Positions 8,766 to 18,277 of a stretch of DNA of 64,000 nt are shown here, in pieces. Made by a program: the position numbers and the translations under genes. Origin of the DNA: Kocuria sp. p3-SID1428 (GTDB lineage Bacteria; Actinomycetota; Actinomycetes; Actinomycetales; Micrococcaceae); the NCBI RefSeq assembly GCF_025149945.1, contig NZ_JALXVH010000001.1:65418-129417 (forward strand). The letters are read 5' to 3'. Under the pieces are notes generated by a model. That model was not told the origin of the DNA, searched no databases, and saw only the letters and a list, made by a program, of their open reading frames with translations. Each line of letters begins with the position of its first letter. Position 1 is the stretch's first letter.

Positions 8766-10109
8766 GTGAACGCCTCACCGTCCCGTCCCCCTGCCGCATC
8801 TTCGGCGAGCCGACCCGGCGAGCTCGCCCGACGCCTGGGCACGGCCGACGCCGCGATCATCGGCGTCGGGTCGATGATCGGCGCCGGGGTGTTCGCGGCC
8901 TTCGCCCCGGCCGCCGCCCATGCCGGTGCGCTGCTGCCGGTCGCGCTGCTGCTGGCGGCGGCCGTGGCCTGGTGCAATGCGACCTCCACGGCGCAGCTGG
9001 CCATGGTCCACCCGGCCTCCGGCGGCACTTATGTCTATGCGAACCGGCAGCTGGGCCCTTGGGCCGGCTTCGCCGCCGGCTGGGGGTTCGTGACCGGCAA
9101 GACGGCCTCCGCGGCCGGCATGTCGATGGCCTTCGGCCTGTACGCCGCCTCCCTGCTCGGGCTCGACGACGGCACCGCCGCTGCCCGAGCCCTCGCGGTG
9201 GCCGCGATCGTGGTGCTGACCGGCGTCAACCTGGGCGGGATCACCCGCACCGCAGGGCTCACGCGGATCCTGGTCTCGGTCGTGCTGCTGATCCTGGCCG
9301 TCGTGGCGGGTCTGACCGTGGCGGCGCTGGGAGCAGACACGACGCACGGCCTGACAGCCGCCATGCAGGACGACCGCGGCAGCGCCCTGGGCGTCCTTCC
9401 CGCAGCGGGGCTGCTCTTCTTCGCCTTCGCCGGCTACGCACGAGTGGCCACCATGGGCGAGGAGGTCCGAGACCCGCAGCGCACCATCCCGCGGGCGATC
9501 CTGGGCGCGCTGGCCTTCGTGCTCGTGGTCTACCTGCTCCTGGCCGTCCTGCTGCTCGGGCTGCTGGGCGCCGGTGGGCTGGCGGCGTCTTCGGCCCCGT
9601 TCTTGGCTGCCGCCCAGGAGATCTCGATCCGGCTGGGCCTCGGCGACGGCGCCTCCGCCGCCCTGGCTGCGGTGGTGACGCTTGCGGCCGCCGCCGGCGC
9701 CCTGGGAGCTCTTCTGGCGCTGATCGCCGGGGTCTCCCGCACGTCGCTGGCCATGTCGCGGGAGCGCGACCTGCCCCGGTACCTGCGCCGGATCTCGAGC
9801 AGGCAGGTCCCCTGGGCCTCGGAGCTGACCACCGCCGTGATCGTGATCGCGCTGATCGTCCTCACCGATCTGCACACCGTGATCGGCTTCTCGTCCTTCG
9901 GCGTGCTCGTCTACTACGCGCTGGCCAACCTCTCCGCGGTCACCCTGCACGAGCGGCCGCGCTGGGCGCCCAGGGCGCTGAACATCGTGGGCCTGATCGG
10001 CTGCCTGCTGCTGGCCTTCTCGCTGCCGTGGCAGTCCGTGGCCGTGATGCTCGGGATCTTCGCGGTGGGCCTGGCAGGGCGGGCCCTGGTGCTCAATCGG
10101 CGCAGCTGA
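8766..10109 (+). CDS. APC-family amino acid permease
   Basis: Cytoplasmic-membrane amino-acid/polyamine/organocation transporter of 447 residues with about 12 hydrophobic segments. The family signature IIGVGSMIGAGVFA opens TM1 (helix-breaking GxG loop), and GGTYVYANRQLGPWAGF follows TM2. The charged GEEVRDPQRTIPRAI loop after TM6 is the consensus of the APC amino-acid group. The start is GTG 8766, with TAGGAG 5 nt upstream. It is divergent from aspS. Its last 17 bases overlap the 3' end of hisS on the other strand, so the two transcripts collide. The substrate cannot be read from sequence. Confidence 0.9.
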   Translation: MNASPSRPPAASSASRPGELARRLGTADAAIIGVGSMIGAGVFAAFAPAAAHAGALLPVALLLAAAVAWCNATSTAQLAMVHPASGGTYVYANRQLGPWAGFAAGWGFVTGKTASAAGMSMAFGLYAASLLGLDDGTAAARALAVAAIVVLTGVNLGGITRTAGLTRILVSVVLLILAVVAGLTVAALGADTTHGLTAAMQDDRGSALGVLPAAGLLFFAFAGYARVATMGEEVRDPQRTIPRAILGALAFVLVVYLLLAVLLLGLLGAGGLAASSAPFLAAAQEISIRLGLGDGASAALAAVVTLAAAAGALGALLALIAGVSRTSLAMSRERDLPRYLRRISSRQVPWASELTTAVIVIALIVLTDLHTVIGFSSFGVLVYYALANLSAVTLHERPRWAPRALNIVGLIGCLLLAFSLPWQSVAVMLGIFAVGLAGRALVLNRRS

Positions 10110-11451
10110 GCGGGGCGCCGACCGACGGGCGCAGGTCCTCGGCCGGCGGAGTCCAGGAGGCCGGATCGGCGGCGACCTGCTCGCCGGAGCGGATGTCCTT
10201 GACCTCGTGGGTCACCGCACCGGAGTCGTCGCGGGTCGAGAACCAGACGAAGGGGATGCCGCGGCGATCGGCGTGGCGGATCTGCTTGCCGAACTTAGCG
10301 GCCGAGGCCGAGACCTCGCAGGCGATGCCGCGGGCGCGCAGCTGCTGGGCGACGTCCTGGGCCTCGGACCAGGAGTCCTCGTCCACCAGGGAGATCAGCA
10401 CGGCGGTGGGCACCGAGCGCGAGGCCTCGGCCAGTCCCTGCGAGAGGATGCGCGAGACCAGTCGGGTGACGCCGACCGACAGGCCCACGCCCGGGAAGGT
10501 GCGCTTGCCGGAGGAGGCCAGCGACTCGTAGCGACCGCCAGAGCACACGGAGCCCAGCTTCTCGTGACCCACGAGCACGGTCTCGTAGACGGTGCCGGTG
10601 TAGTAGTCCAGGCCGCGGGCGATCGACAGATCGGCCACCAGCTTGCCGGGGGCGCGGCGCACGGCCTCGGCGACGACCTCCTCGAGCTCGGCCAGGCCCT
10701 CGTCGAGCAGCTCGTCCTGCACGCCGAGCGCGCGGACCTGCTCCACGAAGGAGGCGTCCTCGGTGCGGATGCTCGCCAGCTTCAGCGCGGCGTCGGCCTG
10801 CTCCTGCGTGGCACCCACGTTCTCGATGAGATTCGCGGCCACGGCCTGGGCTCCGATCTTCTCGAGCTTGTCGATCTCGCGCAGCACGGCGGGGGCATCC
10901 GACAGGCCGATGCCGCGGTAGAAGCCCTCGGCGAGCTTGCGGTTGTTGACCCGCAGAACGAACTCCGGGATGGGCAGCTTCGACAGGGCGTCGATGATCA
11001 CCAGGGCCATCTCGACGTCGTAGCGGAAGGGCAGGGCGCCGTCGCCCACGACGTCGATGTCCGCCTGCGTGAACTCGCGGGCACGGCCCTCCTGGGGACG
11101 CTCGCCGCGCCAGACCTTCTGGATCTGGTACCGGCGGAACGGGAAGCTGAGGTGCCCGGCGTTGTCCACGACGTAGCGGGCGAACGGCACGGTGAGATCG
11201 AAGTGCAGTGCCAGCTGGCCCTCCTTGGGGCCGCTGTCCTCGTCCTCCTGCAGGCGCGAGACGCCGTAGACCTCCTTATCGATCTCCCCCTTGCGCAGCA
11301 GCTGGTCGACGGTCTCCACGGCGCGGGTCTCGATCGAGGAGAAGCCGTGCAGCTCGAAGGTCTCCCGCAGCGTGTCGAGCACGTGCAGCTCCACGAGCCG
11401 CTCCTGCGGGAGCCACTCGGGGAAGCCGGAGAGGGAGGTCTTGCTGGCCAT
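10093..11451 (-). CDS. hisS: histidyl-tRNA synthetase
   Basis: Charges tRNA-His. Class II motif 2 appears as VWRGERPQEGRAREFTQAD. The histidine-specific motif reads ARGLDYYTGTVYE, and motif 3 is GVGLSVGVTRL. The C-terminal anticodon-binding domain follows (FVWFSTRDDSGAVTHEVKD). The start is ATG 11451 (MASKTSLSGF), where homology to HisS begins; upstream in-frame sequence is low complexity. Length 452. It overlaps the APC permease tail-to-tail by 17 bp. Confidence 0.95.
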   Translation of the reverse strand: MASKTSLSGFPEWLPQERLVELHVLDTLRETFELHGFSSIETRAVETVDQLLRKGEIDKEVYGVSRLQEDEDSGPKEGQLALHFDLTVPFARYVVDNAGHLSFPFRRYQIQKVWRGERPQEGRAREFTQADIDVVGDGALPFRYDVEMALVIIDALSKLPIPEFVLRVNNRKLAEGFYRGIGLSDAPAVLREIDKLEKIGAQAVAANLIENVGATQEQADAALKLASIRTEDASFVEQVRALGVQDELLDEGLAELEEVVAEAVRRAPGKLVADLSIARGLDYYTGTVYETVLVGHEKLGSVCSGGRYESLASSGKRTFPGVGLSVGVTRLVSRILSQGLAEASRSVPTAVLISLVDEDSWSEAQDVAQQLRARGIACEVSASAAKFGKQIRHADRRGIPFVWFSTRDDSGAVTHEVKDIRSGEQVAADPASWTPPAEDLRPSVGAPLSCAD

Positions 11452-11512
11452 GGGGCGTCGTCTCCTGGTGTTGCGGTCGACGTGGGTGCTGGCGCCGGAC
11501 GGCGTCCGGGAC

Positions 11513-11518
11513 AGTCTA
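11513..11518 (-). promoter_or_regulatory. candidate -10 box for hisS
   Basis: TAGACT on the minus strand, about 62 nt upstream of the hisS ATG. It is identical to the hexamer proposed for aspS. The -35 is unclear. Confidence 0.35.
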
Positions 11519-11552
11519 GATCCACGCCGCCCCGTCGTCGGCGACTCCCCCA

Positions 11553-11626
11553 CCCCACCGCCGAACGGGCAATCAGTTGCGCTGAGAGGCCCTATAGCGC
11601 AAAGGGCTGCCCGTTCGGCGGTGGGG
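11553..11626. repeat. 74-bp palindromic element with nested second stem
   Basis: The outer arms are a perfect 19-bp inverted repeat: CCCCACCGCCGAACGGGCA (11553-11571) and its complement (11608-11626). The spacer holds a second perfect 7-bp inverted repeat, TTGCGCT (11577-11583) with AGCGCAA (11596-11602). As RNA either strand would fold into one long two-segment hairpin. It lies between divergent genes, so a terminator role is unlikely. A dispersed REP/MITE-like repeat or a regulatory or structural site fits better. I found no second copy in this window. Confidence 0.75.
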
Positions 11627-11824
11627 AGGGGCCGTGAGCGGGGTGGGGGCGGACGACGGCATCGCCCGGGCGAACGCGCATCCGGTGTCGCGTCGGCGCC
11701 TCTGGATACGATGGACGGGCACAGCGTCCGCGCAGCACACGAGCGGCGGACCATGACAGGCTGCCGAGCGCCCCCTCAGCGAGTTCCGGGATCGCGTGTC
11801 GGCACGAGCGAAAGAGTTCCAGCG

Positions 11825-13630
11825 GTGACTGAGCGTCTCGAATCCGACGACAACTTCCTCCCGGCGACCGAAGCGGCCGCCGACCCCGACTCCACGGCCG
11901 CCGAGGCCGCGGCTGACGCCGACGCCGCCCAGGCGGAATCGCCCGCGGGCGAGACCACCGAGGCGCAGCTGGCCGAGGAGGAGCAGACCCGCATGGCCCA
12001 GGCCCAGGCGGACGGCGAGGACGTGGCAGGTGAGATCGCCGATGCCGTCGCCGTCGAGGAGGCCACAGCTGCCGAGGAGAAGGAGGCGGCGGATCAGACC
12101 CTGATCCAGCAGGGCGGTGCGGCCGAGGACGGCGAGCCGTCGGCTGCGACCGTCCCGGCGCAGGAGGCGCAGTCCTCCGCCGAGGAGTCCGCCTCCCCCG
12201 CCGAGCCGCAGCCCACCGAGGCCGAGAAGGCCCCCGAGCAGGCTGCCGGCCAGGAGAGCGAGCAGACCTCGGCTCCCTCGCCCGCCGCCCCCACTCCCGC
12301 CTCGGCCGCCCAGGCCCCCGCGGCCTCGAGCGCACCGGCCCCGTCCACGCCGGCACCGTCCGCGGAGGTCACCCCGGAGCAGCTTGAGGAGGCCCGCCAG
12401 TTCGGCGAGGTCGACGACGACGGCAGCGTGCACCTGCTCATCGACGGCGAGAAGGTCCTGGCCGGGCAGGTCCCGGAGGTGCCGAAGGACGAGGCGCTGG
12501 CCTACTTCGCCAAGAAGTTCCTGGAGGCCCGCACCCAGGTCGAGCTGCTCGAGCAGCGTGTGGCAGCTGGAGCTCCCGCCGGGGATCTGACCCGCAGTCT
12601 GGATCGTGTGAAGACGCAGCTGGGCGAGCGCAAGCTCGTGGGCGACGTCCGCGCGCTGGAGGCCCGCCTGGAGGCGCTGCGCCCGCGCATCAAGGAGCTG
12701 GAGGCCGAGCACCGCAAGGCCGCCGACGCCGCCCGCGCCGAGAACCTCGCCCACCGCGAGGCCATCGTGGCCGAGGCCGAGCGGGTCGCCGCGCAGGAGC
12801 CCGAGAAGACGCAGTGGAAGCAGTCCACCGCCCGCATGAACGAGCTCTTCGAGGCCTGGCAGGCCCATCAGAAGTCGGGCAATCGCCTCTCCCGCAAGGA
12901 CGAGGAGTCGCTGTGGAAGCGCTTCCGCGGCGCCCGCACCACGTTCGACCGCCACCGCCGCGCGTTCTTCTCCAAGCTCGACGAGCGCAACGCCGAGGCC
13001 AAGAAGACCAAGCAGAAGCTGATCGCCGAGGCCGAGGCCCTGCAGTCCTCGACCGACTGGGGCCCCACCTCCGGCAAGTACCGCGACCTGATGGACCGCT
13101 GGAAGGCCACCCCGCGCGCCGGGCGCAAGGACGACGACGCCCTGTGGGCCCGCTTCCGCGCCGCCCAGGACGTGTTCTTCAACGCCCGCAAGGAGGCCGA
13201 CAAGCAGGTCGACCGGGAGTTCGCGGCCAACCTGGAGCTCAAGGAGGCCCTGGTCAAGGAGGCCCGCGAGCTGCTGCCCGTCACGGACGCCAAGGCTGCC
13301 CGCAAGAAGCTGTCGTCCATCCAGGCCCGCTGGGAGGAGATCGGCAAGGTCCCGCGCGGGGACTTCAAGCGCATCGAGAACGAGCTCGGCGAGGTCGAGG
13401 ACGCCGTGCGCGAGGCCGATTCCGGCGGTCGCATCAAGGCCGCCTCGCAGACCGAGGTCCGCTCCAACGCCATGACCGCCCAGGCGGAGGAGAAGCTGGC
13501 AGATCTGCAGGCCAAGAAGGAGGCCGCCGAGGCCGCCGGAGACTCCGCTCGGACCAAGAAGCTCGACAAGGAGATCGACAGCGCCCAGTCCATGCTGGAG
13601 ATGATCCGCCGCTCCGCCGCCTCGCTGTGA
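11825..13630 (+). CDS. DUF349 coiled-coil protein
   Basis: Cytoplasmic 601-residue protein of unknown biochemical role. Residues 1 to about 180 are an acidic, Ala/Glu/Pro-rich disordered tail. After this come charged helices and about three DUF349 repeats, recognisable by a W at the repeat core and conserved basic/acidic helices (ARMNELFEAWQAHQKSG, KYRDLMDRWKATPRAG, KLSSIQARWEEIGKVPRG). A final Glu/Lys coil follows. The start is GTG 11825; no strong ribosome-binding site is visible. Actinobacterial DUF349 genes commonly neighbour rel and hisS, as here. The repeats suggest a rod-like nucleic-acid or ribosome-associated scaffold, but that is inference. Confidence 0.85.
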   Translation: MTERLESDDNFLPATEAAADPDSTAAEAAADADAAQAESPAGETTEAQLAEEEQTRMAQAQADGEDVAGEIADAVAVEEATAAEEKEAADQTLIQQGGAAEDGEPSAATVPAQEAQSSAEESASPAEPQPTEAEKAPEQAAGQESEQTSAPSPAAPTPASAAQAPAASSAPAPSTPAPSAEVTPEQLEEARQFGEVDDDGSVHLLIDGEKVLAGQVPEVPKDEALAYFAKKFLEARTQVELLEQRVAAGAPAGDLTRSLDRVKTQLGERKLVGDVRALEARLEALRPRIKELEAEHRKAADAARAENLAHREAIVAEAERVAAQEPEKTQWKQSTARMNELFEAWQAHQKSGNRLSRKDEESLWKRFRGARTTFDRHRRAFFSKLDERNAEAKKTKQKLIAEAEALQSSTDWGPTSGKYRDLMDRWKATPRAGRKDDDALWARFRAAQDVFFNARKEADKQVDREFAANLELKEALVKEARELLPVTDAKAARKKLSSIQARWEEIGKVPRGDFKRIENELGEVEDAVREADSGGRIKAASQTEVRSNAMTAQAEEKLADLQAKKEAAEAAGDSARTKKLDKEIDSAQSMLEMIRRSAASL

Positions 13631-13667
13631 GCTGACTGGCTCAGCAGCACAGGCTGAGACCTCCGTC

Positions 13668-13706
13668 CGATGGCCCTCGATCCCTCTGCTGGATCGGGGG
13701 CCATCG
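13668..13706 (+). terminator. intrinsic-type hairpin after the DUF349 gene
   Basis: CGATGGCCC pairs with GGGCCATCG, and CGATCC with GGATCG inside it, around a short CTCTGCT loop. It begins 38 nt after the stop codon. There is no T-run, as is common in high-GC actinobacteria. Confidence 0.65.
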
Positions 13707-13779
13707 CCACGCCACGGCTCTGTCCACAGCCGCGATCCCGATCCCCCTCACCACCCGGAGTCGGTGTGGACTCTCGGCC

Positions 13780-14412
13780 ATGACACATCCGCTGCTCGAT
13801 CCTCACAAGACCCTCCGACCCTCCGCCGATGAAGAACCGCGATGGGTCGAGCTCTCCGCCCTTGAGCGAACGGCGCTGCAGCGCGATGACCTGGCCGCCC
13901 CGCTGCTGGGCGGCACCTGCAGCCCGCGGCTGCAGCCCGTGACCCGTGCGCATCGGGCTGAGGCCATCCGGGCGATCGTGCCGGCGGCGGTGCTGGAGCA
14001 CGCAGTGCTGCATCGCACGACCGCCGCCTGGTTCCTCTCCTGCTGCCCGGCACCGGCTCGCCTGCACCTGATGGTCCATCGCCGGCGGCGCACCACCACC
14101 CGCCCGGTGGATCCGCAGCACAACGGCCTGCCCTGGGAGGTGCGCCAGCTCGCCCATGAGCCGCAGGACGTCGACCGGCTCCACGGTCTTCGGGTCACCA
14201 CGCCCCTGCGCACGGCGGCCGACCTGGCCTGCTGGGAGGACCCTACGGCGGCGCCCGCCCTGGAGCGGCTCCTGGAGGCCCCGCACCTGGGCGTGGGGCC
14301 TCAGGCCGTCATGGACCTGCTGCGGGATCGCTCCCGGCTGCCGCAGCGACGCCAGGGCATGGCCGCACTGCGCAGGGCCTGCCGCAGGCTCGGGCTGGTC
14401 GTGCCGCGGTGA
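13780..14412 (+). CDS. hypothetical protein, AbiEi-antitoxin-like
   Basis: A 210-residue Arg/Leu-rich soluble protein. The stretch HGLRVTTPLRTAADLACW and the earlier HRTTAAWFL and LHLMVHRRRR resemble a widespread actinobacterial family annotated as AbiEi-type antitoxin domain proteins. In that family an N-terminal winged helix is followed by a restriction-endonuclease-like region. Here the N-terminal winged helix is weak or absent. No partner AbiEii-type nucleotidyltransferase lies nearby, so a toxin-antitoxin role is not supported by context. It stands alone between the DUF349 gene and rel (convergent). Confidence 0.5.
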   Translation: MTHPLLDPHKTLRPSADEEPRWVELSALERTALQRDDLAAPLLGGTCSPRLQPVTRAHRAEAIRAIVPAAVLEHAVLHRTTAAWFLSCCPAPARLHLMVHRRRRTTTRPVDPQHNGLPWEVRQLAHEPQDVDRLHGLRVTTPLRTAADLACWEDPTAAPALERLLEAPHLGVGPQAVMDLLRDRSRLPQRRQGMAALRRACRRLGLVVPR

Positions 14413-14495
14413 GCCGGCCATGGACAGCGCAGACGTCGCGCAGCGCCACCCGGCACGACCTGCGAAGCTCCAGCACGGTGGAGCGGAAGGAGTCC

Positions 14496-17063
14496 TCAGG
14501 CCTCCGCGGGGGACAGCCTGCGCTGCCCGGAAGTGCGGTAGACGTCGTAGACGCCGTCGATCCGTCGGACCTGGTTGAGCACGTGGTTGAGGTAGCGGGC
14601 ATCGCCCATCTCGAAGGCGAAGCGGGAGATCGCCACGCGCTGCGTGGAGGTCGAGACGTTGGCCGAGAGGATGTTCACGTGGTTCTCGGAGAGCACCCGG
14701 GTGACATCGGAGAGCAGCGAGGCGCGATCCAGCGCCTCGACCTGGATCTCGACCAGGAACACCGAGGCCTGGGTAGGGGCCCAGTGGACCTTGACCAGGC
14801 GCTCTGGCTCCTTCTGCGCGGCGATGTTCGAGCAGTCGGCGCGGTGCACCGAGATGCCCTGGCCCCGGGTCACAAAGCCCACGATGGCATCCGGCGGGAC
14901 CGGGGTGCAGCAGCGGGCGAGCTTGACGTAGACGTCGGTGGCTCCGTCCACGACCACGCCGGCGTCGACCACGCGGGAGCGCACCGGCTGGATGGGGGTG
15001 GAGGTGTCGTCGATCTCCTCGGCCGAGCCCTCCTCGCCGCCGGCCGATTCGACCAGCAGGTCCACGACCTGGCGGGCCGTCACCGCATCGGTGCCGATGG
15101 CCTCGTAGAGCTCGGCGATATCCGACTTGTTCAGCGTGTGCGCCGCCGAGACCAGCGCCTCCTGGGTCACGGTGCGCTGCAGCGGCAGATGGTGCTTGCG
15201 CAGCGCCCGGGTCAGCGCCTCCTGGCCGCGCTCGATGGCCTCCTCGCGGCGCTCCTTGGAGAACCACTGCTTGATCTTGGACCGGGCCCGCGGCGAGGAG
15301 ACGAACTTCAGCCAGTCCTGCGACGGTCCGGCGGCTTCGGACTTGGAGGTCAGCACCTCGACCCAGTCGCCGTGCTGCAGCTCGGAGGACAGTGACACGA
15401 GCTTGCCGTTGACCCGCGCACCGATGGTCTTGTCCCCGACCTCCGTGTGCACGGCGTAGGCGAAGTCCACCGGGGTGGAGCCCACGGGCAGCGCCATGAC
15501 ATCGCCCTTGGGTGTGAAGACGAAGACCTCCTTGGTGTCGATCTGATAGCGCAGCGAGTCCAGGAACTCGGTCGAGTCCCGTGTCTCGTCCTGCCACGAC
15601 ACCAGGGACTTCAGCCAGCCGATGTCATCGGCATCCGCCTTGGCGGAGGGGCCGTCGGCCGCCCCGGAGGCCTTGTACTTCCAGTGCGCCGCCACACCGT
15701 ACTCGGCGCGCTGGTGCATGTCGTGGGTGCGGATCTGGATCTCGACCGGGCGCCCGTTCGGTCCCAGCACCGTGGTGTGCAGCGACTGGTACATGTTGAA
15801 CTTGGGCATGGCGATGTAGTCCTTGAACCGCCCCGGCAGCGGTCGCCACCGCGCATGCAGAGCGCCCAGTGCCGCATAGCACTCGCGCACCGTCCCCACC
15901 AGCACGCGCACGGCCAACAGGTCCTGGATCTCATCGAAATCCTTACCCCGCACAACCATCTTCTGGTAGATGGAGTAGTAGTGCTTGGGGCGCCCGGTGA
16001 TCGTGGCCTCGATCTCGGCCTTGTCCAGATCCTCGGCCACCACGGAGCGGATCTGCGCCAGGTTGCGCTCGCGCTGGGGCTGGCGCTCCCCCACCATCCG
16101 CACGATCTCCTCGTAGATCTTGGGGTACAGCGCCGCGAAGGACAGGTCCTCGAGCTCCCACTTGATCGTGTTCAAGCCCAGGCGGTGGGCCAGCGGTGCG
16201 AAGATCTCCAGGGTCTCGCGCGCCTTGCGCCCCGAGGACTCCTGGGACACGAAGCGCCACGTGCGGGCGTTGTGCAGCCGATCGGCGAGCTTGATCAGCA
16301 GCACGCGGATGTCCTTGGCCATGGCCACGATCATCTTGCGCACGGTTTCGGCCTGCGCGTTCTCCCCGTACTGGACCTTGTCCAGCTTGGTCACGCCGTC
16401 GACGAGGGCCGCGACCTCCTCGCCGAACTCCTCGGTGAGCTGCTCGAGCGAGTAGTCGGTGTCCTCGACGGTGTCGTGCAGCAGGGCTGCCACCAGCACC
16501 GAGCCGGTCATCCCGAGCTCGGCCAGGATGGTCGTCACGGCCACCGGGTGGGTGATGTACGGGTCGCCGCTCTTGCGCTTCTGCCCCTGGTGGCGCTCGT
16601 CGGCCACGGCGAACGCCCGCTGCAGGACGGCGAGATCCTCGCCGGGTGCGTTCTCGCGCACCGTGCGCAGCAGCGGCTCGATCAGCGGCGACGACGAGAT
16701 CGAGGCCCCCGACAGGTACGACAGCGTGGAGCGGGTGCGCTCCGAGCGGCCCGGGAACACGGCGCGGCCGAACACGGGACGGGAGGCGGGCACGACCCAG
16801 TGCGTGCCGCCGGCGCTCGAGCCGGTGCGCCGACGTGCCATGCGTTGGACCTCCTCGGCCTCCAGCTGACGGGACCGCCGGGCGATGGCCTCCTCCGGAT
16901 CATTCGCAGACGTCCCGGTGGCGGCGCCGTCGGCCGAGGCCTCTTCCACCGGCTCGGCGGACCCGGCGCTCTCGACAGGCTCAGCAGACTCAGCGACGGA
17001 GGCAGTCGCGCTCGGAGGCCGCCCCCGGCCGTCGTCGATGACTCCCCTGCGGCCGTCGGTCAT
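14496..17063 (-). CDS. rel: bifunctional (p)ppGpp synthetase/hydrolase (Rel)
   Basis: Makes and degrades (p)ppGpp for the stringent response. The order is: a disordered acidic N-terminus (1 to about 70); the HD hydrolase domain with HDTVEDT (His196-Asp197); the synthetase domain ([13 protein letters not shown], then [18 protein letters not shown]); the TGS domain ([29 protein letters not shown]); a helical/zinc-finger region with CCTPVPPD; and a C-terminal ACT domain. At 855 residues it exceeds the usual 750-800 because of the N-terminal tail. Both catalytic centres look intact. It follows secF by 125 nt on the same strand but has its own TACAAT box. Confidence 0.95.
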   Translation of the reverse strand: MTDGRRGVIDDGRGRPPSATASVAESAEPVESAGSAEPVEEASADGAATGTSANDPEEAIARRSRQLEAEEVQRMARRRTGSSAGGTHWVVPASRPVFGRAVFPGRSERTRSTLSYLSGASISSSPLIEPLLRTVRENAPGEDLAVLQRAFAVADERHQGQKRKSGDPYITHPVAVTTILAELGMTGSVLVAALLHDTVEDTDYSLEQLTEEFGEEVAALVDGVTKLDKVQYGENAQAETVRKMIVAMAKDIRVLLIKLADRLHNARTWRFVSQESSGRKARETLEIFAPLAHRLGLNTIKWELEDLSFAALYPKIYEEIVRMVGERQPQRERNLAQIRSVVAEDLDKAEIEATITGRPKHYYSIYQKMVVRGKDFDEIQDLLAVRVLVGTVRECYAALGALHARWRPLPGRFKDYIAMPKFNMYQSLHTTVLGPNGRPVEIQIRTHDMHQRAEYGVAAHWKYKASGAADGPSAKADADDIGWLKSLVSWQDETRDSTEFLDSLRYQIDTKEVFVFTPKGDVMALPVGSTPVDFAYAVHTEVGDKTIGARVNGKLVSLSSELQHGDWVEVLTSKSEAAGPSQDWLKFVSSPRARSKIKQWFSKERREEAIERGQEALTRALRKHHLPLQRTVTQEALVSAAHTLNKSDIAELYEAIGTDAVTARQVVDLLVESAGGEEGSAEEIDDTSTPIQPVRSRVVDAGVVVDGATDVYVKLARCCTPVPPDAIVGFVTRGQGISVHRADCSNIAAQKEPERLVKVHWAPTQASVFLVEIQVEALDRASLLSDVTRVLSENHVNILSANVSTSTQRVAISRFAFEMGDARYLNHVLNQVRRIDGVYDVYRTSGQRRLSPAEA

Positions 17064-17141
17064 CTCCGCCTCCTGTTCTCGCTGCGTCCGGTCTCAGCGC
17101 CCGGCTCGTCCACGCGATCGCTGCGCTGGATCGATCCGGCA

Positions 17142-17147
17142 ATTGTA
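17142..17147 (-). promoter_or_regulatory. candidate -10 box for rel
   Basis: TACAAT on the minus strand, about 79 nt upstream of the rel ATG. The hexamer is close to the sigma-70-type consensus TATAAT. The -35 is not clear. Confidence 0.45.
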
Positions 17148-17188
17148 GGTCGATCCGGAAGTGTTCCAGACCACAGTGCGGCGCCTGC

Positions 17189-18277
17189 TCAGGCTTCCGC
17201 GGCTCCGGTACGGGAGACGGCGCCGCCTGCGGCCACGCTGTCAGGAGCCTCGTCCTCGGAAGCGATCCCGGTGCCGTCGTCCGTGGCCTGCGTCCCCTTC
17301 GAGGCGGCCTCGTCGAGCCGACGCACGGCGGGCTCCCTGGAGCGCAGCACCGCGTAGAGCGGTGTGGCCACGAACAGCGTGGCCAGCGTGCCGTAGATGA
17401 TGCCCACGAACTGCGACAGCGCCAGGTCCTTGAGCGTTCCGGCGCCCAGCAGCGCGGCTCCGATGAACAGGATGGCGCCCACGGGCAGCAGGCCCACGAC
17501 CGAGGTGTTGATCGAACGCACCAGCGTCTGGTTGGCCGCCAGGTTGATCTGGCCCAGGAACCCGCGCTGTCGGCGGGAGGCCGGTGCGGAGCCGTCGAGC
17601 AGGCCCTGGGTGTTCTCGCGCACCTTGTCGAAGACGACCACGGTGTCGTAGAGCGAGTAGGACAGCACGGTCAGGAAGCCGATCACGGCCGAGGGCGTGA
17701 CCTCGAAGCCTACGAGCGAGTACGTGCCCACGGTCAGGGCGACCGTGACGAACACGCCGGCCATCGAGGCCACCGACATCTTCCAGGTGCGGAAGTACAG
17801 GGCCATCACGACAGCGGTGAGCGCCAGGAAGATCACCAGACCGCGCAGCATCTGCTCGGAGATGCCAGCGCCCCAGGTGGGGCCCACGAAGTTCGAGGTG
17901 ACGTTCTCAGCGGGGACGTCGTAGGCCTGGGCCAGGGCGTCGCGGACCTCGAGGGTCTGCTCGTCGTCGAGCTGCTCGGTCTGGGCGCGCACGATGCCCG
18001 GGGCGATGCTGGTGACGTCGCCGCCTTCGGCGGCACCGGTGTCCTGCAGCGCCTGTTGGCCCGCCTGCGGATCGTCGTCGGCCACCGAGGAGATCGTGAA
18101 CTCCGAGCCTCCCGTGAAGTCGATGCCCAGGTTGAAGCCGCCCTTGACCACGGGGATCAGCAGGCTGATCACCACGAGCACGGCGGCGACGGCCAGCCAC
18201 AGCCAGCGGCGGGGCACGAAGGCGAAGGAGCGACGACCGCTGTAGAGGTCGTTGCCGAAGTCTGAGAAGCGGGACAT
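17189..18277 (-). CDS. secF: protein translocase subunit SecF
   Basis: Membrane partner of SecD that uses the proton gradient to aid Sec export. The 362 residues show TM1 (about 24-45), a periplasmic loop opening with GIDFTGGSEFTI (the SecF G-D-F-T-G-G signature), and five further TMs. TM4 contains the conserved LSYSLYDTVVVFDKVREN motif. The C-terminal cytoplasmic tail is Ala/Glu-rich. Its start overlaps the secD stop by one base (TGATG), so the pair is translationally coupled. Confidence 0.95.
   Translation of the reverse strand: MSRFSDFGNDLYSGRRSFAFVPRRWLWLAVAAVLVVISLLIPVVKGGFNLGIDFTGGSEFTISSVADDDPQAGQQALQDTGAAEGGDVTSIAPGIVRAQTEQLDDEQTLEVRDALAQAYDVPAENVTSNFVGPTWGAGISEQMLRGLVIFLALTAVVMALYFRTWKMSVASMAGVFVTVALTVGTYSLVGFEVTPSAVIGFLTVLSYSLYDTVVVFDKVRENTQGLLDGSAPASRRQRGFLGQINLAANQTLVRSINTSVVGLLPVGAILFIGAALLGAGTLKDLALSQFVGIIYGTLATLFVATPLYAVLRSREPAVRRLDEAASKGTQATDDGTGIASEDEAPDSVAAGGAVSRTGAAEA

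Larger units (their letters stand above)
11452..11824. other. divergent intergenic region, hisS / DUF349 gene
   Basis: A 373-nt noncoding stretch between divergent genes. It holds a TAGACT -10 candidate for hisS, a long perfect palindrome (11553-11626) and a TACGAT box (11707-11712) that could drive the DUF349 gene with a leader of about 105 nt. Nothing else is recognised. Confidence 0.6.

Noticed and set aside
12868..15597. Open frame of about 900 codons on the minus strand across the DUF349 gene and rel
   Set aside because: It overlaps two well-supported genes, has no motif, and its first part is a low-complexity translation.
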